From NCBI RefSeq assembly GCF_001428895.1, contig NZ_LMJA01000002.1, positions 318,268 to 382,267 on the forward strand: a stretch of DNA of 64,000 bases, written 5' to 3'. This stretch comes from Mycobacterium sp. Root265. GTDB taxonomy: Bacteria; Actinomycetota; Actinomycetes; Mycobacteriales; Mycobacteriaceae. The position numbers and the translations under genes are program-made. The notes under the pieces are model-generated. The model was not told the origin of the DNA. It made no database searches and saw nothing but the letters and a program-made list of their open reading frames with translations. Below, piece by piece: positions 55,710 to 63,364 of this stretch (position 1 is its first letter; every line of letters starts with the position of its first letter).

Positions 55710-56566
55710 TGGTCGTCACCGGCTTGCGCTGCGCGGATTGCGCGAACGCGTACGACGAACTTCTCACCGGCCGCGTCGGCCCTGGCGCTGGCGGGTATCT
55801 CGGTGAGGATCTCACCGCCTTCGGATACCTCGCGTAGCCAGGCAAGGCAGCGACCGCAGATCTCCACAGCCACCGTGACCGGCGGGTGCGAGGACACCGT
55901 GACGTAGGCCGTCGGCCCTACCTCGTTGCGCATCGGCGGCTCATAGCCGCTCGTGTTCAGGCAGTCGGGTGCATCGCCGATGTCGCATCGGCCGGTTGTC
56001 CACCGCACGCCCCACAGCCAACGCCAGTCATCGCGGATCTCGCGGAGATCCCGCAGCACGTGCACCTTCTCCGGCTCGCCCATGAACACGAGCTGCGGCA
56101 CGGCTTCACTGGCGGTGTCGTCACTGAATCGCGCCCGCCGCACAACATCGGCGATCCGCTCAAAGCCTTGAGGGTTGGTGTCCGGGTCAAACAGCCGGTT
56201 GACGTTGGCTGCGTCGAGGTAACGGTCGAATGACTCGGCCACCGCCTCCGATGCGCGGATCGCGGTGAGTGATTGGTCAACGTTGGGTACATGGTTCTTC
56301 CTCTCGGTCGGGCTCGGGCCGCGGCGCGTACTCGTGGGCCGGCTGGTGATGAAGCGGTACAGCTCGGCCGTGCTGTAGCACGCCCGCCCGCAGACGATGT
56401 GCGCCTGAAGCTGGCCGCGCCTGCGTGCGTTCGTCAGATAGGTGGCGGTCACAGTCACACCATGACCACCAAGCCAATCCACGGCGGCCTCTGTGGACAG
56501 CGTTGGTAGATGATTGATTTCGTCCGCCAAGCGCGGGGGCGCTGGCGGCGGAGGTGGCTTGCTCAT
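55706..56566 (-). CDS. Element protein with N-terminal helix-turn-helix-like domain
   Basis: 286 residues. After a proline-rich start, residues 25-78 look like an excisionase-type winged helix (STEAAVDWLGGHGVTVT, TNARRRGQLQAHIVCGR, YSTAELYRFITSRP). The rest is an alpha/beta region with a CGRC pair (EICGRCLAW) near residue 240 and no recognised fold. It is the first leftward gene from the central divergent promoter region, so it may be an early regulator. Two CTCGCATA direct repeats (56600 and 56613) lie upstream as possible operator. Confidence 0.6.
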   Translation of the reverse strand: MSKPPPPPAPPRLADEINHLPTLSTEAAVDWLGGHGVTVTATYLTNARRRGQLQAHIVCGRACYSTAELYRFITSRPTSTRRGPSPTERKNHVPNVDQSLTAIRASEAVAESFDRYLDAANVNRLFDPDTNPQGFERIADVVRRARFSDDTASEAVPQLVFMGEPEKVHVLRDLREIRDDWRWLWGVRWTTGRCDIGDAPDCLNTSGYEPPMRNEVGPTAYVTVSSHPPVTVAVEICGRCLAWLREVSEGGEILTEIPASARADAAGEKFVVRVRAIRAAQAGDDQ

Positions 56567-56599
56567 TCACTGAGCGTGGCACACTGAATGCCGCGATGC

Positions 56600-56620
56600 C
56601 TCGCATAAGGTGCTCGCATA
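56600..56620. repeat. CTCGCATA direct repeat in central divergent region
   Basis: Two copies of CTCGCATA at 56600-56607 and 56613-56620, 13 bases apart, in the 183-base gap between the leftward early genes and the rightward capsid-like gene. One-helical-turn spacing suggests a regulator site. No classical -35/-10 pair is obvious in the gap. Confidence 0.35.
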
Positions 56621-56749
56621 GTGCACGTAAGGGATTGCAAGGTAAACGCATTGGTGCCATGCGGCCCAGTTGTTAAGCGCGGCCTCGCGTAGACCGGCGT
56701 ACGTTCAGATCAACAGCGGCATTGTGTCGCAGCGAGATCGGAGGACATC

Positions 56750-57871
56750 ATGGCCGGGAAGTTTGGCGTCGCCAACAGCGCAACCGTGTTGCGGGACAGG
56801 AACGACCGCGTCCCGCTTGACCAGTTGTGGCAGGAGATTCAGGACGCCGTGGCGCTCTACTCGGCGGAAGTCGATGTGTTGACCGGGCTGCTCACCTACC
56901 GCACGACCAACGCCGCCGACGCCATGCCCCAAAGCCTCACGCCCGGTCGTCTCGAGATCGCATCAGAACATGGTGTCCCCATTGCGATTCGACCTGAGGC
57001 TCCGCATGACATTCTGGGCTACACCCTGCGTGACTACGACATCGCATCGCGGCTCACGCGCTTCTTCTGCAGGGACGCGTCGGCCTCTCAGATTCGCGCC
57101 GCTGTGACCAGGATGCTCGAGGCCGACCGTGCAACCGTGCAGGCGACCGTCCTGCAGCGGATGTTCTCACCTGCGCAGGAACGCAACGAGTTCGCGCACC
57201 AGTGCCTTGGCGCGTACGACGGCACGAGCAACAGCAAGCCGCCGGATTTCATGGGCAAGACGTTCACCAACGGTCACGCTCACCAGATTGCGACGGGTTC
57301 AACCGATTTGGACTCAGAGGATCTAGAGCTGGCAGCGAAGCACGTGACCGAGCACGGTTACGGCCTCGGCGGCGGTCGCGGCCAGCTCGTCGCGATGTTC
57401 AACCCGGAGGACGTCGAGGACTCCGCCCTGACCTCCTGGCGCGCCGGAGTCACCAACGCCAACAGCAAGAAGGCCCGGTTCGATTTCATTCCGTCCGGTT
57501 CGGCTCCCGCGTTCTTGACCGCCGAACATCGAGTTGGGGCCGCGCCCCCAGATGACATCGACGGTGTGCCGGTGCTCGGCAGTTACGGCAAGACGTTCGT
57601 CGTGTCGTCGGAGCTGATCCCGGCGGGCTACTTCGCGATTGCTTCCACGCACGGTGTGGATCACCAGGACAACGCCATCGGCTTCCGTGAGCACCCGGAC
57701 GAGAGCTGGCAGGGCTTCCGCATGATCGAGGGCAACGTCGAACGCGATTACCCGATCATCGAGAGCTACGGCATGCGCTCGTTCGGTGTCGGCGTTCGGC
57801 GCCGCGGCGCGTTCGTCGTCTGCCAGCTCACCGCCGGTACCTACACCGCACCAACCGAATTCGCTCTGTAG
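56750..57871 (+). CDS. HK97-type major capsid-like protein
   Basis: 373 residues. The overall pattern resembles actinophage major capsid proteins: an N-terminal helical part (RVPLDQLWQEIQDAV, LLTYRTTNAADAMPQ), a middle segment (PPDFMGKTFTNGHAHQ, HVTEHGYGLGGGRGQLV) and a C-terminus (ESYGMRSFGVGVRRRGAFVV, TYTAPT) that forms the axial domain. It has no protease or scaffold gene beside it. It faces right, opposite to all replication genes. A capsid gene alone suggests the element builds its own, possibly smaller, heads and borrows tails and packaging from a helper phage. Assigned from recall, not from a search. Confidence 0.7.
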   Translation: MAGKFGVANSATVLRDRNDRVPLDQLWQEIQDAVALYSAEVDVLTGLLTYRTTNAADAMPQSLTPGRLEIASEHGVPIAIRPEAPHDILGYTLRDYDIASRLTRFFCRDASASQIRAAVTRMLEADRATVQATVLQRMFSPAQERNEFAHQCLGAYDGTSNSKPPDFMGKTFTNGHAHQIATGSTDLDSEDLELAAKHVTEHGYGLGGGRGQLVAMFNPEDVEDSALTSWRAGVTNANSKKARFDFIPSGSAPAFLTAEHRVGAAPPDDIDGVPVLGSYGKTFVVSSELIPAGYFAIASTHGVDHQDNAIGFREHPDESWQGFRMIEGNVERDYPIIESYGMRSFGVGVRRRGAFVVCQLTAGTYTAPTEFAL

Positions 57872-57880
57872 GCCGTCGCG

Positions 57881-58105
57881 ATGTCCTATCCGCAGAACCC
57901 GTACCTGCCGCCGCCACCTCGTGACCCCGACCGCCCTGGCGATGACGCGTCAGAGCTGGGTGTGCCGCGCGGGCATCAGGAACGGTTGGCGCGCAAGCGC
58001 ATTGGCCCTGAACATGGCGGGCCGTACCGTCCGAAGGCCCCCGCGATGAACCCGGACGGCCCGCAGCATCAGAGCGGTTGTCCAGGGCGGCGGCGCGCCC
58101 CGTAG
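57881..58105 (+). CDS. Small proline-rich protein downstream of the capsid-like gene
   Basis: 74 residues, ATG nine bases after the capsid-like stop and therefore in the same transcript. Composition is dominated by Pro, Arg, Gly and Asp (YPQNPYLPPPPRDPDRP), with no predicted fold. It could be a head-decoration, scaffold or linker peptide, or a non-functional tail; only the spacing supports coding. Confidence 0.45.
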   Translation: MSYPQNPYLPPPPRDPDRPGDDASELGVPRGHQERLARKRIGPEHGGPYRPKAPAMNPDGPQHQSGCPGRRRAP

Positions 58106-58187
58106 ACATAGCGGCGGCGCTGGCACAGGTGGGCAACCCGCCTGAATTCTAGCGGTGTCAGTGCTGTCGCTATTACGTTGGTGCGCA

Positions 58188-59081
58188 CTACTTTTTCTTG
58201 CGGCGGTTACTCTTCGTCGTCTTCTTCGGTTGCTGGCGCTGTCCACGGCGATCAGCCCGGTTGCCCGCGCCCGGCGACGGTGGCGGTCCGAAGAGCCTGC
58301 GGTAGCCCTCGGTGTTCATGCCCATCGCCTCCTTGTACCACTCGTAGTAATCCTCCGCAGCCGTTTGGTATTCGCTGAGCGCCTCGGCGTTGAGATCCTT
58401 GATTCTCTGCACAAACCAGTTGAAGAACTCGCTGGCGGTGTTGACGTAGCTCTCGATCACCGGCCCGAGATCGAACCGTTCGTCCTTCGCCCCCAGGTAT
58501 GCCTTTGCGGGTGCTGTCCACCCGTCCCACTCCAAGAGCGCGGACCGGTCGAGTGTCAGCCGGTTAATCATCATGCTCGGTCGGTCGCGTCCGCCACTGA
58601 ACGTTGTGCTGATGCCGGGCAACGGAGTTGATCGGTGCGTGCAGTAGTTGCGCAGCTCGGTCATGAACTCGGCCTCGCCGGTTTCGAACGATGCCTTACG
58701 GTGCTCCGTGTACTCCCCAAGCTCGAATTCGGACCTCTTGCCCCAACAGTGCCGTATGACAACTCGTTGCGCTTCGATCAGTGAGTACACCGATGTGAGG
58801 TAGTTGTGCAGGTAGCGCACCAACTCCTTCTCGAACTCGTCGGTGGTGTCTCTTGAGAATCCCCGGCGACCGGTCAGGAACTCGGCGGCGTGGCCCGACA
58901 GCTCCTGGGCATTCCGGTGCATCACGTGGCCCGCCCGCCCGAGGGCCTCCACGTCCAACTTCAACTGGAAACCCGGCATTTCCTCAAGCTCGGCTTTGCG
59001 CCGGTCGTTCTCGATGCTGGTCGGATTCGTCCACGTTTCCAGCACGGTGGTCTCGTCGTCGGTGGTCTGCTCGTCCGTCAT
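58188..59081 (-). CDS. HEPN-motif protein, candidate defence ribonuclease (element cargo)
   Basis: 297 residues. A helical N-terminal region (about 70-115; VRYLHNYLTSVYSLIEAQRVVIRH) precedes the motif Arg144-Asn145-Tyr-Cys-Thr-His149, which fits RNxxxH, the catalytic signature of HEPN RNases found in Abi, toxin-antitoxin and other defence proteins. A beta-rich part and another helical region (about 215-260) follow, and the tail is very basic (Lys/Arg-rich, residues 270-297), as in RNA-binding proteins. It ends a three-gene leftward operon and is convergent with the capsid unit. No antitoxin of known family is seen. Confidence 0.6.
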   Translation of the reverse strand: MTDEQTTDDETTVLETWTNPTSIENDRRKAELEEMPGFQLKLDVEALGRAGHVMHRNAQELSGHAAEFLTGRRGFSRDTTDEFEKELVRYLHNYLTSVYSLIEAQRVVIRHCWGKRSEFELGEYTEHRKASFETGEAEFMTELRNYCTHRSTPLPGISTTFSGGRDRPSMMINRLTLDRSALLEWDGWTAPAKAYLGAKDERFDLGPVIESYVNTASEFFNWFVQRIKDLNAEALSEYQTAAEDYYEWYKEAMGMNTEGYRRLFGPPPSPGAGNRADRRGQRQQPKKTTKSNRRKKK

Positions 59082-59090
59082 CGGCGGTCC

Positions 59091-59723
59091 TTACCTTGTT
59101 GCCCGTGGTCGCTCGGGAGCTGGCACATAGAGCTTGTCGATGCTCTCGACGCTGTCCGGCGATTTCCCAAGCGCGACAAGGTAACTCTTCACGAAATCTA
59201 CGCCGTACCCGGCGTCCATCAGGATGTCGATTGGTGGGTAATATTTCGCGGCGAAGAAGCTTTCACGCTGCCGGGCGTACCCGTTGTATCCGGCATCGTG
59301 GAGATCCTGCAGCGCCTCCGCGATGTCGTCGGGCACGCCGGGATGACGCTCGCCCGTAACAACGTCCAGCGCCTTCGTTGCCGCCGCCCACCCGGTCACG
59401 TCGCGCATGATGGGCGTCGCCACACCGAAGATTTGGCCGTGAGCCAGTTTCAGCCCAAGGCCCAGTTCCTTCAGCAGCGGATGCACCGCCACAACAGGTC
59501 CACCGCGCTCAGGTCGCTTGCCGCGCGCGGTGCCGATGTTCTTGTTGGCGCTGTAACTCTGGTGGTACGCCTCGTGCTGCACCGACATGTGCGGCAGCAG
59601 CAGCGCACGGCGCGCATAGGTGGCGGTGTCGCTGTGCTCGCAGATGTGGTTCTCCACGGCGTCGAATGCAAAGTCCAGTCCGCGCTCGCTGCCGTCAGCC
59701 CACACGTTGTCAGTTGGTGCCAT
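59091..59723 (-). CDS. Cargo-operon protein of unknown function
   Basis: 210 residues from the ATG at 59723; the longer open frame to 59987 overlaps the upstream gene and looks like a shadow. Soluble and helix-rich with conserved-looking His/Tyr clusters (PHMSVQHEAYHQSYSANKN) and a C-terminal part (ILMDAGYGVDFVKSYLVALG). It ends nine bases before the start of the HEPN-motif gene, so the two are probably made together and could act as a pair. Family not recognised. Confidence 0.65.
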   Translation of the reverse strand: MAPTDNVWADGSERGLDFAFDAVENHICEHSDTATYARRALLLPHMSVQHEAYHQSYSANKNIGTARGKRPERGGPVVAVHPLLKELGLGLKLAHGQIFGVATPIMRDVTGWAAATKALDVVTGERHPGVPDDIAEALQDLHDAGYNGYARQRESFFAAKYYPPIDILMDAGYGVDFVKSYLVALGKSPDSVESIDKLYVPAPERPRATR

Positions 59724-59778
59724 GTCTGTAATTGTCCCAGCGGTCACCGACAACTTTTCGGCAGGCGCGCCGAGCGGG

Positions 59779-60024
59779 TCAACCGTGCAGGATGTCCGCG
59801 ATCCGGCGCTCAGCGGCGGCGTGCACGGCGGCCAGGGCGGCGGGGGAGCGGTCCACGAGGGCGTATCGGTACAGCGCGGCCTCGGTGTCGGTGTCCCCGA
59901 GCCCGGAGCACAGCACAACCCCGTCGCCCGCCTCGGCCCGCGCGATGTGCCACGCCAGCACCGCGCGCAGCTCGTCCACGAGCTCATCGCGTGTGAGCTG
60001 GCGGGCCGGGGCGGTGACGGACAT
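59779..60024 (-). CDS. Small helical protein, first gene of cargo operon
   Basis: 81 residues, ATG at 60024. Mostly helical (TRDELVDELRAVLAWHIARA, AALAAVHAAAERRIADIL), acidic overall. It begins the leftward operon next to attR and is followed after 55 bases by the 210-residue gene. Small helical first genes often encode regulators or antitoxins of the following gene, but no motif proves it here. Confidence 0.55.
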   Translation of the reverse strand: MSVTAPARQLTRDELVDELRAVLAWHIARAEAGDGVVLCSGLGDTDTEAALYRYALVDRSPAALAAVHAAAERRIADILHG

Positions 60025-60059
60025 ACAGCCGTTTATACGCTCGCCCGGCGAACCGGGTC

Positions 60060-60095
60060 AGCAAACACGTTCACCCCGGCGAGAACCCGGCGGGC
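60060..60095 (+). other. Candidate arm-type integrase sites next to attR
   Basis: AGCAAACAC at 60060-60068 and AACCCGGCGGGC at 60084-60095, matching sites beside attL in the same orientation. See the attL arm entry. Confidence 0.45.
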
Positions 60096-60155
60096 TGCGG
60101 GAATGCCACCTGCGGGTTCTCGGGCGATGCAATGCCAGCTCATCGGGCTGGTCCG

Positions 60156-60205
60156 ATAACCCTGATCGGGATATTCCCATGTCAGACCGGTTCTTTCAGG
60201 GTTAT
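60156..60205. repeat. 10-bp inverted repeat beside attR
   Basis: ATAACCCTGA (60156-60165) and TCAGGGTTAT (60196-60205) are perfect complements 30 bases apart, 31 bases from the core. They may be excisionase or integrase arm sites. The same pair was not found near attL. Confidence 0.45.
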
Positions 60206-60235
60206 TCAGTGCGGTTTCGCTGCAGGTCGTGAGAG

Positions 60236-60337
60236 CATGACGCACATGTGCATCAACTCCACCGCGCGTGGCGGGTTCAGCCTCGGTTACGCGCCGACGG
60301 TGGTTGCCAGTGCCACCGCGACCCGGCCGCTGCCCGG
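60236..60337 (+). other. attR: right attachment site
   Basis: Matches attL over 102 bases with mismatches at 60263, 60302 and 60305. To its left the sequence is element DNA with no similarity to the hydrolase gene; to its right is the displaced host 3' end. Confidence 0.9.
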
Positions 60338-60446
60338 CGTCGGTGGCGAAACCGTGTCCGCGGCCGCGCTACAGTCCGCCAGCCTGGCCGCGCTCAATGA
60401 TCTGTTCGCCGTCGTCGTCCCCGACGCCGCCGCCGTGCCGGACTGA
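60237..60446 (+). pseudogene. Displaced 3' end of the hydrolase gene
   Basis: Codons from MTHMCIN to the stop at 60446, in frame with the host gene, but without promoter or N-terminus. It encodes the last 69 residues, differing from the element-supplied version by eight residues, all after the core. High GC and host-like codons identify it as the original end. An ATG at 60237 could start a 69-residue fragment lacking Asp28 and Lys101, so no activity is expected. Confidence 0.88.
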
Positions 60447-60466
60447 GGGCTTCGGCACCGCCATAA

Positions 60467-60484
60467 TTGGACTTGCTGGTCCAA
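60467..60484 (+). promoter_or_regulatory. TTGGAC-GTCCAA operator-like palindrome
   Basis: TTGGAC (60467-60472) and GTCCAA (60479-60484) form a perfect dyad with a six-base spacer, overlapping CATAAT at 60462-60467, a plausible -10. It lies 52 bases before the oxidoreductase ATG. GntR-type regulators bind similar TTGGTCCAA dyads; the regulator is unknown. Confidence 0.4.
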
Positions 60485-60536
60485 AAAAACCGGATCACCA
60501 TGGAGCCGTAACGCTCATGTGATGCGGAGGTGCGCA

Positions 60537-61415
60537 ATGGAACTCGGAACGTACGGTGTCTGGCAGCCGGGCTATGCGACGACGCCGGAGATGGCGGCGA
60601 AGATCGAGGCACTCGGATTCAGCACGCTGTGGTTGGGGGGTCCCGATCCCGCCCTCGACGGTATCGACGACCTGCTCGCCGCCACCGACAGCCTGGTCGT
60701 CGGCACCAGCATCTACAACATCTACCGGGGCGATCCAGCCACGCTGGCGGCGTCCTATCGGCGCATCGAACAGCGGTTCCCCGGTCGACTGCTGCTCGGC
60801 ATCGGCGTGGGACATCCCGAGCAGACCGCGGGCTATGTCCGGCCGATGGCCGCGCTGAGCGACTTCCTCGATGCCCTCGACACCCACGGGGTGCCCGTCG
60901 AGAACAGGGCGCTCGCCGCGCTGGGCCCCAAGATGCTCGAGGTGGCGCGCGACCGCACCGGCGGGGCGGTGCCCTACCTGGTGACCCCCGAACACACCCG
61001 CCGCGCCAGGGCGGCGCTCGGGCCGGACAAGCTGCTCGCCCCCGAGCAGAAGGTGGTACTCGAACCCGAGGCCGAACGCGCGCGGGCACTGGCTCGGCCG
61101 CGGATCAAGCACCCCTACCTCGGCCTGGTCAACTATCGGAACAACCTGCGCCGGTTGGGTTTCTCCGACGCCGACCTGGCCGAGGACGGCAGTGACCGGC
61201 TGATCGACGCGCTCGCCGTGCACGGCAGGCCCGAGCAAGTGGCCGCAGGCCTGCAGGCGCATCTCGACGCCGGCGCCGACCATGTGCAGATACATCTGGT
61301 CACCGAGAACTCCGCGCCGCATCCGGCGATGCCCGAGGTGCTGCTGCAGGTGTACGACGACGCGGCCTTCCGCGCCTACACAGCACTCGCACAGGCACTG
61401 GGCATCACGCCCTGA
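60537..61415 (+). CDS. LLM-class F420-dependent oxidoreductase
   Basis: 292 residues from the ATG at 60537, preceded by GGAGG. A luciferase-like TIM barrel with STLWLGGPDP near the start, LLLGIGVGHPEQ in the middle and HGRPEQVAAGLQAHLDAGADHV towards the end, typical of the mycobacterial TIGR03620-type F420-dependent oxidoreductases. It uses reduced deazaflavin F420 to reduce or oxidise an unknown substrate. First host gene after the element. Confidence 0.88.
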   Translation: MELGTYGVWQPGYATTPEMAAKIEALGFSTLWLGGPDPALDGIDDLLAATDSLVVGTSIYNIYRGDPATLAASYRRIEQRFPGRLLLGIGVGHPEQTAGYVRPMAALSDFLDALDTHGVPVENRALAALGPKMLEVARDRTGGAVPYLVTPEHTRRARAALGPDKLLAPEQKVVLEPEAERARALARPRIKHPYLGLVNYRNNLRRLGFSDADLAEDGSDRLIDALAVHGRPEQVAAGLQAHLDAGADHVQIHLVTENSAPHPAMPEVLLQVYDDAAFRAYTALAQALGITP

Positions 61416-61463
61416 CCCGATATTCGCAGGCGAACATGCGCAACTTCGGCCAAGCTGGTCCTT

Positions 61464-62153
61464 GTGAACACCGAGTCCGCAGCAGGTCAACCGTCCACCC
61501 GCGTCAGCCGGCTGCGGGAGAAGCAGCGCACCGAACGCGAAGGGCTCGATGATCTGCTCGACAGCACACCGCTGGCCACCGTGGCGCTGATCCGCGACGG
61601 GCACCCGGTGGCCTTCCCGACCGGATTCGCCCGCCTCGGTGACGATCTGGTGATTCACGGTTCCACCGGCTCGCCGTGGATGCGGGCGCTCGCGACCGGC
61701 GCCCAGGCCGCGGTGTCGGTGACCGCACTGGACGGAGTCATGGTGGCGCGCAGCGGGTTCGAATCGTCCTTCCGCTACCGCAGCGCGACGTTGTTCGGCA
61801 CGTTCACGGTCGTGCCCGATGCCGACAAGAACCGCTACCTGGAAGCGCTGACCGATGCCTTCATCCCCGGGCGGGTGGCCGAACTGCGGGCCAGCACCGG
61901 CCGCGAACTTGCGGCCAGCCTGGCGCTGCGACTCCCGATCGCCGCGGACAACTGGTCGCTGAAAATCAGCGCCGGCTGGCCCGAGGATCCTGAGTCCGAT
62001 GTGGCCGCCGGCGCGTGGGCCGGGGTGGTGCCGCTGACCGTCGGCTACGGCACCCCGCAACGTGCACCGGACTGCGATCCGGCGACTCCGCTACCCGCAT
62101 CGGTGCAGGCCATGACCGGTCCGCTGCGCAACGCCGCGCCGCCACTTCGCTGA
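61464..62153 (+). CDS. Flavin-binding split-barrel protein (pyridoxamine oxidase-like)
   Basis: 229 residues from the GTG at 61464. Split beta-barrel FMN-binding fold of the PNPOx-like superfamily ([40 protein letters not shown]) with a conserved Arg/Phe segment ([18 protein letters not shown]). Actinobacterial members bind FMN, F420 or heme. Lies 48 bases after the F420 oxidoreductase and may share its transcript. Substrate not known. Confidence 0.85.
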   Translation: MNTESAAGQPSTRVSRLREKQRTEREGLDDLLDSTPLATVALIRDGHPVAFPTGFARLGDDLVIHGSTGSPWMRALATGAQAAVSVTALDGVMVARSGFESSFRYRSATLFGTFTVVPDADKNRYLEALTDAFIPGRVAELRASTGRELAASLALRLPIAADNWSLKISAGWPEDPESDVAAGAWAGVVPLTVGYGTPQRAPDCDPATPLPASVQAMTGPLRNAAPPLR

Positions 62154-62184
62154 TCAGCGGGCCTGCAATGGCACAATTCGCGGT

Positions 62185-62661
62185 ATGCGGATGTCGGCGA
62201 AGGCGGAGTACGCCGTCCGCGCCATGATTCAGTTGGCCACCGTGGACGGCGGGGGACTGGTCAAAACCGACGATCTGGCCAAGGCGCAGGGCATACCGGC
62301 GCAGTTCCTGGTCGACATCCTGTCGGACCTGCGGACCGACCGGCTGGTGCGCAGCCACCGCGGCCGCGACGGTGGGTATGAGCTGGCCCGCCCGGCCGCC
62401 GAGATCAGCATCGCCGATGTGCTGCGCTGTATCGACGGGCCACTGGCCAGCGTCCGCGACATTGGCCTGGGGGACCTGCCCTATTCGGGTCCGACGGCGT
62501 CGCTGACGGATGTGTGGCGGGCGTTGCGGGCCAGCATGCGCTCGGTGCTGGAGGAGACCAGCCTGGCCGATGTGGCCGCCGGGTCGCTGCCCGCGCACGT
62601 CGCGACGCTGGCCCGCGACTACCTGGGCCAGGAATCAGACCGGGGCCACGCGTCTAACTGA
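62185..62661 (+). CDS. Rrf2-family transcriptional regulator
   Basis: 158 residues. N-terminal winged helix ([45 protein letters not shown]) is typical of Rrf2. Only a single Cys (VLRCIDG) is present instead of the three that hold an iron-sulfur cluster in IscR/NsrR, so it is probably a non-cluster or thiol-sensing member, as in CymR, a sulfur regulator. It follows the flavoprotein gene by 31 bases and overlaps the TetR gene end-to-end by eight bases. Confidence 0.87.
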   Translation: MRMSAKAEYAVRAMIQLATVDGGGLVKTDDLAKAQGIPAQFLVDILSDLRTDRLVRSHRGRDGGYELARPAAEISIADVLRCIDGPLASVRDIGLGDLPYSGPTASLTDVWRALRASMRSVLEETSLADVAAGSLPAHVATLARDYLGQESDRGHASN

Positions 62662-63283
62662 CGGCCCCGGCGATCCCGTCGACCAGCATCTGCAGTCCCC
62701 GGGTGAAGTCGTCGTCCACCGAGGTCTGCATCGCGACTTTGGACAGCGCGGCGATGTGCGGGTGCTCGGGGCCTGCGACGGCACCGATCTGCGCCGCGGC
62801 GTCGCCGGCATCCTCGGCGCCGGCCGAGAGCGGGCCCGCCAGTTCGGCCTGCGCGGCACCGATCACGAAACCGAGCACGCCGTGGAAGGCGGCCAGTCTG
62901 TCGCGATCGGTCAACCCGGCCCGGCTGAGAGCGGCGATCAGTGTGTCGGCGACGACGAATCCGGTGGCCGAGGACATCCGTCGGGTCAGCACCAGAGGCA
63001 CCGCGGCCGGATGGGCGCGCACTCCCTGCCACATGGCGTGCGCGACGGCCTTCACGTCGTGGCGCCAGTCCTCGGTGGGCTGGGGGACCGTGATCGCTGC
63101 GACGACCGCTGAGACGACGAGTTCTTCCAGGCCGGTTTTGTCGGTCACGTAGTTGTAGACCGTCATGGGGCCGGTGCCCAGCGCGGCGGCCAACGCCCGC
63201 ATGCTCAGGGCGTTCAGCCCCTGATCATCGACGATGCGCAGCGCTGCGGCAGCGATCTCATCGACGGTGAACCGAGCCCGCAT
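62654..63283 (-). CDS. TetR-family repressor
   Basis: 209 residues from the ATG at 63283 (a start at 63304 is possible). N-terminal helix-turn-helix ([42 protein letters not shown]) and a TetR_C-type effector domain. Divergent from the hydrolase at 63365 with two matching operator-like repeats in the 81-base gap, so it probably represses both. Confidence 0.88.
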   Translation of the reverse strand: MRARFTVDEIAAAALRIVDDQGLNALSMRALAAALGTGPMTVYNYVTDKTGLEELVVSAVVAAITVPQPTEDWRHDVKAVAHAMWQGVRAHPAAVPLVLTRRMSSATGFVVADTLIAALSRAGLTDRDRLAAFHGVLGFVIGAAQAELAGPLSAGAEDAGDAAAQIGAVAGPEHPHIAALSKVAMQTSVDDDFTRGLQMLVDGIAGAVS

Positions 63284-63302
63284 GGCATTCCCACCCCTTG
63301 AC

Positions 63303-63349
63303 AAGTACGACGTACGTGTTGCAGCCTAGCTCATACGTACATCGTACTT
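63303..63349. promoter_or_regulatory. Twin operator for the TetR regulator
   Basis: AAGTACGACGTACGT (63303-63317) and, inverted, ACGTACATCGTACTT (63335-63349) match in 14 of 15 positions. Each holds a GTACG-n-CGTAC-like dyad. They occupy the region between the divergent TetR and hydrolase genes, where -10 sequences would lie. Confidence 0.65.
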
Positions 63350-63364
63350 ATAAGGCAGGTAGCC

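Larger units (their letters stand above)
48179..60337. mobile_element. Integrated phage-satellite-like element, about 12.06 kb
   Basis: Bounded by a 102-bp imperfect duplication (48179-48280 and 60236-60337, three mismatches); one unit is 12,057 bp. It carries integrase, resolvase-type recombinase, excisionase-like protein, primase, helicase, an iteron cluster, a terminase-small-subunit-like protein, a capsid-like protein and cargo genes, on both strands. Codon use and GC look lower than in the flanks. Missing: portal, large terminase, protease, tail, lysis and a recognisable CI-type repressor. The size and partial virion gene set match the mycobacterial phiRv1/phiRv2 elements and phage satellites generally. 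Confidence 0.9.

Noticed and set aside
59724-59987. N-terminal extension of the 210-residue cargo protein
   Set aside because: It lies antiparallel in frame to the 81-residue gene and is rich in Pro/Thr/Cys shadow composition; the ATG at 59723 is preferred.
48507-60024. Classical type II toxin-antitoxin or restriction-modification system in the element
   Set aside because: No recognisable antitoxin, methylase or endonuclease motifs; only the HEPN-like motif has support.
60132-60236. In-frame upstream extension of the displaced hydrolase 3' end
   Set aside because: The extra residues are element DNA without similarity to the enzyme; no ribosome site or promoter is visible.
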